NCBI GenBank assembly: GCA_020216655.1
Contig: JAIWNU010000211.1
Location: 1-6,236, forward strand
From: Treponema sp.
GTDB taxonomy: Bacteria; Spirochaetota; Spirochaetia; Treponematales; Breznakiellaceae
Reading direction: 5' to 3'
Length of the DNA: 6,236 nucleotides
Shown: positions 1 through 5,344 of the stretch, piece by piece
Layout of the letters: every line of letters begins with the position of its first letter
How positions within the stretch are numbered: the stretch's first letter is position 1
The notes under the pieces: generated by a model
Told to the model about the DNA's origin: nothing
The model's input: the letters and a program-made list of their open reading frames with translations, nothing else
Database searches by the model: none
Made by a program: the position numbers and the translations under genes

Positions 1-152
1 GCCGCGAGTGCAACTACTCCCCTTTCAACAGATTGAACGATACTCCGCTGAATATGTTTCGTCAAGCAGGGCCGCGGCATTTCATGCCGCCCATGGCGCG
101 CTGTCCACCTGTACATGTCACACATGCGATGGCGCGCTGTCCACCTTCGCAT
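1..152 (-). CDS. Possible unidentified ORF, partial (runs off left edge)
   Basis: An open frame begins with ATG at 152-150 and stays open for 50 codons to the window edge. The ATG lies one base after the TAA stop of the yciO-like gene (TAA-A-ATG), a spacing typical of translational coupling. I do not recognise the protein. Its first part holds an in-frame repeat, RWTARH at residues 3-8 and again at 15-20, produced by the 36-bp DNA repeat. The later part (about residues 30-50, starting CLTKHIQRS) looks less repetitive. There is no clear Shine-Dalgarno sequence, and two plus-strand frames are also open across the same GC-rich stretch, so openness is weak evidence. It may be a real short gene, the start of a longer one, or non-coding repeat DNA. 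No function is proposed. Confidence 0.25.
   Translation of the reverse strand, partial: MRRWTARHRMCDMYRWTARHGRHEMPRPCLTKHIQRSIVQSVERGVVALA
74..90. repeat. Perfect inverted repeat downstream of yciO-like gene
   Basis: GCGGCAT (74-80) and ATGCCGC (84-90) are exact reverse complements around a 3-nt loop, giving a 7-bp stem. It lies about 65 bp past the yciO-like stop and could act as a 3' end hairpin. No T-run follows on either strand, so I do not call it a classical intrinsic terminator. Confidence 0.45.
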
Positions 153-164
153 TTTATACCGGCC
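75..164. repeat. Degenerate 36-bp tandem repeat, about 2.5 copies
   Basis: The 18-mer ATGGCGCGCTGTCCACCT occurs exactly at 93-110 and 129-146, a period of 36 bp. The 18-bp segments flanking the two exact copies are also related: 75-92 and 147-164 match at 13 of 18 positions and lie 72 bp (two periods) apart, while the middle segment 111-128 is more diverged. The array therefore reads as alternating conserved and diverged half-units. It overlaps the last codons and stop of the yciO-like gene. The period is a multiple of three. Confidence 0.75.
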
Positions 165-849
165 AGGGCCCGGCTCCGGGCCGCAGCAGTATAATGTCCC
201 CCTGGGTAAAATCTAACACCGTAGAATAAAGCCGGGGCAGTTCTTCGCCGGAATCAAGAACCAGGTCTAGGCCGGGAATGTCTTCCAGTTCCCAGCCGCC
301 TTCGAATAAATCTTCTTCCGGAATAGGCGGAAGTTCCGCGGGGCTCGAGTCTGTTTCTTCAGGCAAAAATTCTGTAAAACCAAGATTATCTGATTCCGAT
401 TCTGCGGCGAGCATAGATCTTTTAGCGGTAATGGAGTAGAGCGGTTTATTAAGTACCCGAATAACCGCGGGTGCTACCGGATGGGCGGGAATACGGACCC
501 CCACCTCCTTGCGCCGTATTTCCAGGGCTTTTTCGGTTCCCAGTAGTGCTTTCAGTATAAAGACATAGGGTCCGGGGGTAAGTTTTTTGATGAGCCTGAA
601 TTGGCTGTTATTAAGGGAACAGTAGTCTCCGATTTGAGATATGCTGTTGCAAAGCAGGGTAAAATGCCGTTCGTCCCGTTCACCGGAAAGACGGCGTAAT
701 TTTTTTAAGCCCTGCCGGGAAGAAAGGGCGCAGGTAATAACCCAACTCGTGTCGGTAGGGAAGGCAACAAGGCCCCCCTCCGAAAGCAGCTGGGCGGTCC
801 GTTCCAGGATACGGTCATCAATATTTTCTGGTACAATGTAGGAAATCAT
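154..849 (-). CDS. yciO: Sua5/YciO/YrdC family protein, YciO subgroup
   Basis: A 231-residue protein of the family whose TsaC/Sua5 members make threonylcarbamoyl-AMP from threonine, bicarbonate and ATP for the t6A37 tRNA modification. It resembles the E. coli YciO branch as I recall it: GGLVAFPTDTSW at residues 25-36, HFTLLC at 62-67, FRLIKKLTPGPYVFILK at 84-100, VGVRIPAHPVAPAV at 116-129 and the SITAK segment at 139-143. The usual TsaC KxRP loop is not obvious; this region reads LRRLSGERDER, as in YciO-type proteins, so full TsaC activity should not be assumed. An acidic, proline-rich segment at about 149-193 makes it longer than E. coli YciO (about 206 residues). The ATG at 849 fits the family N-terminus but has no well-placed ribosome binding site (AGGA is 15 nt away). 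It begins 42 bp after potD stops, so it may end the pot transcript. Family call is firm, biochemical role less so. Confidence 0.87.
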   Translation of the reverse strand: MISYIVPENIDDRILERTAQLLSEGGLVAFPTDTSWVITCALSSRQGLKKLRRLSGERDERHFTLLCNSISQIGDYCSLNNSQFRLIKKLTPGPYVFILKALLGTEKALEIRRKEVGVRIPAHPVAPAVIRVLNKPLYSITAKRSMLAAESESDNLGFTEFLPEETDSSPAELPPIPEEDLFEGGWELEDIPGLDLVLDSGEELPRLYSTVLDFTQGDIILLRPGAGPWPV

Positions 850-858
850 ATTGATGAG

Positions 859-864
859 AGTATA
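859..864 (-). promoter_or_regulatory. Possible -10 box close to the yciO-like start
   Basis: TATACT on the minus strand matches the sigma-70 -10 consensus at 5 of 6 positions and ends only 9 nt before the ATG at 849. No convincing -35 lies 16-18 bp upstream. If used, the transcript would have almost no leader. Weak by itself. Confidence 0.2.
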
Positions 865-891
865 TCCTGAAACGGCAAAAAACGTTAGGTC

Positions 892-1956
892 CTATTCGCC
901 GACCCGGATGTCCTGCCAAGCCTGGTTGTACAGCTCAAGCTTGTCTCCCAGATCATCTTTAAGTTCTGTATTGGTCAGGTCTTCCGCCTTATAGTAGGGG
1001 GTAACCTTCTGCAGAGCCCGGGCAGGAATGTTTGCGGTTGCAGGGAAACCAAAGGTATCGCAGAATTCGGCATAAATTTCAGGCCGATGGATAAAGTCGA
1101 TGAACTTAAGGGCCAAATCGTAGTTTTTCGAGTCCTTTAAGATACACATACTGTCGATATAGGCGGGGCCTCCTTCCTTAGGAATAAAGAAGGCCACATC
1201 TTTCTTCTGATCTTCCTGAAGCTCTGCATATACGACTTCTGCGTAACCCTGGACGACCCAGAATTCACCGGCAGCAAAGCCCTTACCGAAGGCTTCGGCG
1301 TCAAACTTAACGAGATTGGGTTTCCACTGGTTGTTGATAAGATCCCGGGCTTTCTGAACCTGGGCTGGATCGGTGGTGTTAACCGAATAGCCCAGGTATA
1401 CCAGGGCGTCTCCCATTACTTCCCGCATATCGTCCAGCATGGTCATTTTGCCCTTTAAGTCATTGCGGCTAAAAATGGACCAGCTCTTTTCAAACTGGGG
1501 GACCTTGGCAGTATTCACCGCAATGCCAGCAGCGCCAAAATAATAGGGAACGCTGTATTCCATGTCGCTGTCATAGGTCGCTTTTTTCAGAACCAGCGGA
1601 TCAATGTTGCCAAGATTCTTAAGTTTGGATTTATCAATCTTTGCCAGCATTCCCTCTTTTTTCATGATAGAAACATAGTCTCCGGAGGGGAACACAATGT
1701 CGTAGCCCGTGCCGCCGGCCTTGAGTTTAGCAAACATTTCTTCGTTGGATGCGAAAGAGTCGTAGACGACCTTTACATTATATTCTTTTTCAAATTTCTG
1801 GATGACCGAATCGGGGGTGTAATAGGTCCAGTTGTAGATATAGAGCTTTTTGCTCCCATCAGCTTCGGCAGCGCCGGAAGACTTTGAACAGCCAGCAAGC
1901 ATCAGGCCCCCAGCCACCAGGGCTGCCGCTAAAACAGACCAGAGAAGTTTCTTCAT
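892..1956 (-). CDS. potD: Polyamine-binding lipoprotein PotD
   Basis: Periplasmic-face receptor that captures putrescine or spermidine and hands it to PotBC; 354 residues. The N-terminus is a lipoprotein signal: KK at 2-3, a hydrophobic stretch at 4-19 and a lipobox LAGC ending at Cys23. The mature part follows E. coli PotD closely, with YNWTYY at 41-46, the KEGM turn at 100-103, DDMREV at 175-180, the NTTDP turn at 193-197, KEGG at 260-263 and a C-terminal LYNQAW helix. By recalled alignment, E. coli polyamine contacts W34, T35, Y37, S83, D168, E171 and D257 are kept as W43, T44, Y46, S91, D176, E179 and D268, while several others differ (see findings). I chose ATG 1956 because the signal peptide starts there and AGGAG precedes it by 9 nt; the frame stays open upstream to 2145 without any such support. 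It is the last transporter gene, 225 bp after potC and 42 bp before the yciO-like gene. Stop is TAG. Confidence 0.96.
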   Translation of the reverse strand: MKKLLWSVLAAALVAGGLMLAGCSKSSGAAEADGSKKLYIYNWTYYTPDSVIQKFEKEYNVKVVYDSFASNEEMFAKLKAGGTGYDIVFPSGDYVSIMKKEGMLAKIDKSKLKNLGNIDPLVLKKATYDSDMEYSVPYYFGAAGIAVNTAKVPQFEKSWSIFSRNDLKGKMTMLDDMREVMGDALVYLGYSVNTTDPAQVQKARDLINNQWKPNLVKFDAEAFGKGFAAGEFWVVQGYAEVVYAELQEDQKKDVAFFIPKEGGPAYIDSMCILKDSKNYDLALKFIDFIHRPEIYAEFCDTFGFPATANIPARALQKVTPYYKAEDLTNTELKDDLGDKLELYNQAWQDIRVGE

Positions 1957-2181
1957 CTTATTACTCTCCTGCAGAAATATAGAATATGTGCTGGAATCGT
2001 AGAATCCATTCATCCCTTCCAGCCGCAGGATGTATGGATCCCGGTTTTGGGTGCCCACCGGATACACGGCGCCCGTGCCCCCGACCTTTTCACGCCGGGG
2101 AGGGTGCCCCTGATAGGGGCCCTGCCGATTCGAAACAGAGTTCATTTCAGCAGGGCAGCGGACAGCTACTTTTAAATTAGC
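1957..2181 (-). other. Intra-operon gap potC-potD with hairpin cluster
   Basis: This 225-bp gap is the only sizeable spacer inside the operon. In transcription order it holds three perfect short hairpins: AGGGGC/GCCCCT with a 3-nt loop (2120-2106), a 5-bp CCCCG/CGGGG stem with a 12-nt loop (2100-2079), and CACGG/CCGTG with a 3-nt loop (2077-2065). An AGCTA/TAGCT stem (2182-2164) overlaps the potC stop. No T-run follows any of them, so they are not typical terminators; an mRNA-stabilising or processing role, as seen between genes of other binding-protein transporter operons, is possible. I see no convincing promoter here. The frame of potD stays open through much of the gap but without a ribosome binding site. 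Confidence 0.55.
1966..1970 (-). promoter_or_regulatory. Ribosome binding site of potD
   Basis: AGGAG on the minus strand (extended AGGAGAG) with 9 nt to ATG at 1956. It fixes the potD start at the signal peptide and argues against the 63-residue upstream extension of the same frame. Confidence 0.8.
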
Positions 2182-3030
2182 TCATTTTGCAGCTATGTAT
2201 TTTAAGAAATTACGAAGCGAAAATGCCAGCACAACGGTTCCCAGAATCATGATAACCGAAAGTGCGTTGATGACCGGAGACACTCCAAAGCGGATTGCCG
2301 AATAGACATAGAGGGGCAGGGTTGTGGACCCGGGCCCGGACACGAAGAAGGTTATAACAAAGTCTTCCAGCGAAAGGGTGACCGCGGTGAGGAATCCGGA
2401 AACAATGCCGGGCATACTCATGGGAATGATTACTTTAAGCAGGGTCTGCCGTTCATTGGCTCCAAGATCATGGGCGGCTTCGATAATTGAATAGTCAAAT
2501 TCATCGAGCCGGGCCATAACCATGAGATACACAAAGGGCAGGTTAAAGGTTGTATGGGCAATGTAAATGGTAAAGAGTCCCAGCTTAAGTCCCACTCCGG
2601 CAAAGAAGATAAGGAGCGACACACCGATGATAATTTCGGGAAGTATCATGGGCAGGAAGGTTATGCCCTGAATGTATTTTTTAAGCTTGAAATCGTACCA
2701 GTTTACCCCGATAGCCCCAAGGGTTCCAATAACCGTGGCGGTGGCTGCCGACGCAAGGGCAATGAGCGCACTGTTGCCGAAGGCTCGCCACAGATCCTGG
2801 GAACTAAAGAAGAGTTTTTCGTACCAGACCAGGGAAAAGCCGGTCCATCCCATTCCTTTGGACGCATTAAATGAATACAGAATAAGCACAAACAGGGGAA
2901 GGAAAAGAAACACTGTTGTGGCGATGAACATGGTTTGGGAAAAGGAAAACCGTTTCCGGTAAGCCCTGCGGGCATGCCGGGAAGCTTCTCCGGTGGGTGT
3001 TCCCTTCCTAAAAGCAATAATGCCGCTCAT
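2182..3030 (-). CDS. potC: Polyamine ABC transporter permease PotC
   Basis: Inner-membrane permease subunit, 282 residues, pairing with PotB to form the channel through which PotD-delivered polyamine passes. Six hydrophobic segments are visible at about 33-53, 86-108, 122-143, 150-172, 208-229 and 253-273. The EAA loop that docks on the ATPase is intact: EAAHDLGA at 184-191 with the proline at 203. The motif TFLPMILPEIIIGVSLL at 124-140 is typical of PotC. The N-terminus is longer than in E. coli PotC (about 264 residues), with a basic stretch RHARRAYRKR at 18-27 just before the first membrane segment. Its ATG overlaps the potB TGA by four bases (ATGA), and GGGAGG sits 6 nt upstream, so start choice and coupling to potB are well supported. 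Stop is TGA. Confidence 0.96.
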   Translation of the reverse strand: MSGIIAFRKGTPTGEASRHARRAYRKRFSFSQTMFIATTVFLFLPLFVLILYSFNASKGMGWTGFSLVWYEKLFFSSQDLWRAFGNSALIALASAATATVIGTLGAIGVNWYDFKLKKYIQGITFLPMILPEIIIGVSLLIFFAGVGLKLGLFTIYIAHTTFNLPFVYLMVMARLDEFDYSIIEAAHDLGANERQTLLKVIIPMSMPGIVSGFLTAVTLSLEDFVITFFVSGPGSTTLPLYVYSAIRFGVSPVINALSVIMILGTVVLAFSLRNFLKYIAAK

Positions 3031-3977
3031 TGTGCGCCTCCCGCGGTGGATCCCGTTCCTGCGGGGATTTCAGAAGCCGAATCAATTTCTTCCATTGTGG
3101 TAATACTGCCAGATAGTTCGCTTTCTTTTTGCCGCTGGGCTTCCCGTTTTTGCAGGGCCATCATAATCATAACACCGGCGGTGGTAACCACGGTAATGAC
3201 CATGGAGATAGAAGATGCCAGGGGCCAGTTCCGGGTTTTGGTGAGCTGGTCTGCAATAACGTTGCCGAGCATATAGGAGTCCTTTCCGCCGATAAGGAGG
3301 GGGACTGCATAGGCTCCAAAAATGGGAATGAAGGTAAAGAGTACCGCCGTAAAGATACCGCTGCGAATATTAGGCAACAGTACCTTGGTCATGGACTGGA
3401 ATTTGGTCGCTCCCAAGTCTCGGGCTGCTTCCAGCAGGGAGAAGTCAAACTTATCTATGGTAGAAAAGAGCGGCAGTATGGCATAGGGCAGGTACATGTA
3501 CACAAGGACGAGGATGACCGCTTCCTGGTTATACAGGAACTGGATATAGTCCCGTACAAGACCGAGCCGTTTAAGAAGCTCATTCAAAAAGCCGTTGTTG
3601 CCAAGAATGGCAATCCAGGCGTATACCCGAATAAGAAAGTTGGTCCAGAAAGGAATGATGACCAACAACAACAGGATAGTCTGGTTCTTGCTTTTCGCCA
3701 TAAAGTAACCGCAAGGTAGGGCTATCAATATGGTAAAAACTGTCGCCACAATGGAGGTGAGCAGCGTCCTGATGGTAATGGTAACAAAGTTCGGATTTGC
3801 CAGGGCGTGGTAGGCGGCAAGGGAAAATTCGTATTCCACGCCGCCATAGAGTCCCTTTTTCATGAAGCTGTAGGCTACGATAATAACCAGCGGAGCTGCA
3901 AAAAAGAGGGTGAACCAGAGGGCTATCGGCCCCGCATAGAGGGGGCCGTAATTCCGTTTGGAAAGGGCCGGTTTCAC
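3027..3977 (-). CDS. potB: Polyamine ABC transporter permease PotB
   Basis: Inner-membrane permease subunit, 316 residues, partner of PotC. Hydrophobic segments lie at about 15-38, 70-93, 100-123, 150-172, 208-230 and 256-275. The PotB signature PFWTNFLIRVYAW at 109-121 and the EAA loop EAARDLGA at 183-190 with proline 202 are intact. It starts with GTG, which overlaps the TGA of potA by four bases (GTGA); a GAGG stands about 10 nt upstream inside potA. This arrangement implies translational coupling to potA. After the last membrane segment there is a polar tail of about 40 residues (276-316), first basic and glutamine-rich, then acidic and finally rich in Gly, Ser, Thr and Ala. It is longer than I expect for PotB and looks disordered. 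Family assignment is secure. Confidence 0.96.
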   Translation of the reverse strand: MKPALSKRNYGPLYAGPIALWFTLFFAAPLVIIVAYSFMKKGLYGGVEYEFSLAAYHALANPNFVTITIRTLLTSIVATVFTILIALPCGYFMAKSKNQTILLLLVIIPFWTNFLIRVYAWIAILGNNGFLNELLKRLGLVRDYIQFLYNQEAVILVLVYMYLPYAILPLFSTIDKFDFSLLEAARDLGATKFQSMTKVLLPNIRSGIFTAVLFTFIPIFGAYAVPLLIGGKDSYMLGNVIADQLTKTRNWPLASSISMVITVVTTAGVMIMMALQKREAQRQKESELSGSITTMEEIDSASEIPAGTGSTAGGAQ

Positions 3978-5113
3978 GATTGCTTGACCTCAACGATATA
4001 GCCGTCGTCGGCGCTCCAGGAAATATACACCGAATCCTTCCATACTATATCGGGCCCTTCGTCGGAATAGTTTGAGTGCTGTTTCATTACCTTAAGCACC
4101 GTCTGTTCGGAGAGCCGGACATAGAACTTGGTCTGGAAGCCTGAATAAATCGGTTCGTCCACAATGCCTTCGAAAAGGTTAATGTCGTTCCGTTTCAGGG
4201 TGGGCTTTTCGGTAGAAATAGCAATCTTTTCGGGCCTAATGGTAAAACTAACCTTCATTCCCGGAGCGACATTGTCTACCGTGGTGACCTTAATGCGTCC
4301 CAGTTCGGGAATATCCAGGGTAACCATGGTCTCCTGTTCAGAGGCTTTGGGTTTTTCGACCGGTTCTACGGCAACAACCATACCATCAAACAGGTTTGTT
4401 TCGCCGATAAAGCGGGCAACAAAGTCGGTTGCGGGGCTTTCGTAAATCTCGTGGGGGGTACCTACCTGGAGCACATCACCCTGGCACATAACCGCGAGCC
4501 GATCCGAGACCGAAAGGGCCTCCTGCTGGTCATGGGTTACATAAATAAAGGTAATGCCGATTTTGTCGTGAATTTTATCAAGCTCTATGAGCATGTGCTG
4601 ACGGAGCTTCGCATCCAGAGCAGACAGGGGTTCGTCCAAAAGCAGCACCGAAGGTTCGTTAATCAGTGCGCGGGCTATGGCGACCCGTTGTTTCTGACCG
4701 CCAGAAAGCTGGCTCGGTTTCTTGTGGGCATGGTTTTCAAGCTCCACAAGCTTAAGGTAGTCCATAACCTTTAATTTTATTTCCCTGTTGGGAACTTTTT
4801 TTATCCGGAGGGGAAAGGCTACATTTTCGAATATAGATAAATGCGGAAACAGCGCGTAATTCTGAAACACCGTATTCGCATGCCGCATGTTTGGTGGAAG
4901 CGGGAGTACATCGACTCCGTCAAAGGTTACCAAACCAGTATCGGGGGTCTCAAACCCCGCGATAATCCGTAACAGGGTTGTCTTTCCGCAACCCGATGGA
5001 CCCAGGAGAGAAAAAAATTCTCCCTTTTTTATTTCCAGACTTACGTCTTTTAGGGCTTTAAAGTCCCCGAAGGACTTGGAAACCCCCTCAATGATGACAT
5101 CGCTCCCTTTCAA
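3974..5113 (-). CDS. potA: Polyamine ABC transporter ATPase PotA
   Basis: Cytoplasmic ATPase that powers polyamine import, 379 residues, close to E. coli PotA in length. All nucleotide-binding motifs are present: Walker A GPSGCGKT at 38-45, Q-loop glutamine 84 in NTVFQNYALFPH, signature LSGGQ at 136-140, Walker B VLLLDEP at 156-162, D-loop SALD at 164-167 and switch histidine 194 in YVTHD. The C-terminal third (from about 235) is the TOBE-type regulatory region, with IRPEKI at about 292-297. The start is TTG: an in-frame TAA lies directly before it, no in-frame ATG occurs near the N-terminus, and AAGGA stands 6 nt upstream. It is the first gene of the operon and overlaps potB by four bases. 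The RHANTVFQNYALFPH stretch, close to the polyamine-type RNVNTVFQSYALFPH, and linkage to PotBCD support potA over other sugar or ion ATPases. Confidence 0.97.
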   Translation of the reverse strand: MKGSDVIIEGVSKSFGDFKALKDVSLEIKKGEFFSLLGPSGCGKTTLLRIIAGFETPDTGLVTFDGVDVLPLPPNMRHANTVFQNYALFPHLSIFENVAFPLRIKKVPNREIKLKVMDYLKLVELENHAHKKPSQLSGGQKQRVAIARALINEPSVLLLDEPLSALDAKLRQHMLIELDKIHDKIGITFIYVTHDQQEALSVSDRLAVMCQGDVLQVGTPHEIYESPATDFVARFIGETNLFDGMVVAVEPVEKPKASEQETMVTLDIPELGRIKVTTVDNVAPGMKVSFTIRPEKIAISTEKPTLKRNDINLFEGIVDEPIYSGFQTKFYVRLSEQTVLKVMKQHSNYSDEGPDIVWKDSVYISWSADDGYIVEVKQS

Positions 5114-5119
5114 TTACGG

Positions 5120-5124
5120 TCCTT
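5120..5124 (-). promoter_or_regulatory. Ribosome binding site of potA
   Basis: AAGGA on the minus strand with a 6-nt spacer to the TTG at 5113. A second, perfect AGGAGG lies at 5133-5128 but is 14 nt from the TTG, too far for usual initiation. Together they support a TTG start. Confidence 0.6.
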
Positions 5125-5212
5125 CAACCTCCTCTGACCCTTACTTGAGTCTACAAAACCGATTTGCCCGCGGAACCCCGGATTCGCTTCGGTCGAATGA
5201 AAATACAAGCAA

Positions 5213-5241
5213 ACAATGCGGTTTTTGACAGATATTGTCAA
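5213..5241 (-). promoter_or_regulatory. Candidate promoter for the pot operon
   Basis: On the minus strand a perfect TTGACA -35 (5241-5236) is followed after 17 bp by CATTGT (5218-5213), which matches the -10 consensus at only 3 of 6 positions. The -35 is one arm of the palindrome at 5225-5241. An alternative minus-strand pair is TTTAAT (5296-5291), 17 bp, TAAAAT (5273-5268), which has a better -10 and a weaker -35. I cannot choose between them. Confidence 0.3.
5225..5241. promoter_or_regulatory. Operator-like palindrome in the divergent control region
   Basis: TTGACA-GATAT-TGTCAA has perfect 6-bp arms around a 5-bp centre, 17 bp in all, the size of a dimeric repressor or activator site. It lies between potA and the divergent PAS gene, about 110 bp from either start. 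Each arm also reads as a perfect -35 hexamer on one strand, so the symmetry could be partly coincidental. Confidence 0.4.
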
Positions 5242-5304
5242 TCCTTTTCCATCGATATGTGACTGGAATTTTATTGGATATAATGGAGATATTAAAAAAT
5301 TAAC

Positions 5305-5333
5305 TCGACGATTTTCCAGATGTTTGGTATAAT
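5305..5333 (+). promoter_or_regulatory. Promoter of the PAS sensor gene
   Basis: TCGACG (5305-5310, 4 of 6 to the -35 consensus), a 17-bp spacer and a perfect TATAAT (5328-5333) preceded by TGG, forming an extended -10. The -10 ends only 11 nt before the ATG at 5345, so transcription should begin within a few bases of the start codon. A second TATAAT at 5279-5284 has no acceptable -35. Confidence 0.6.
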
Positions 5334-5344
5334 AGGCTCACCAC

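Noticed and set aside
74..90. Intrinsic terminator for the minus-strand operon
   Set aside because: The 7-bp stem is perfect but lacks a T-run, so only an inverted repeat is claimed.
75..164. CRISPR-like reading of the 36-bp periodic repeat
   Set aside because: Only two exact 18-bp copies, and the intervening segments are also related to each other, unlike spacers; no cas gene is visible.
8..229. Plus-strand open frame of 73 codons with GTG start, over the repeat array and the end of the yciO-like gene
   Set aside because: No ribosome binding site, it overlaps a well-supported gene on the other strand, and its composition is explained by the 36-bp repeat.
1957..2145. 63-residue N-terminal extension of PotD
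   Set aside because: It would place the lipoprotein signal peptide inside the protein, has no ribosome binding site, and AGGAG sits correctly before ATG 1956.
2554..3719. Several plus-strand and alternate minus-strand open frames across potC and potB
   Set aside because: They are shadows of the conserved permease genes, without recognisable domains or initiation signals.
5160..5200. tRNA-like or terminator-like sequence (ATTCG/CGAAT stem and GC-rich tracts) upstream of potA
   Set aside because: The stem is only 5 bp, no cloverleaf can be formed around it, and no T-run follows.
5279..5284. Second TATAAT upstream of the PAS gene as its main promoter
   Set aside because: No -35-like hexamer at 16-18 bp; the perfect TTGACA at 5225-5230 is far too distant.
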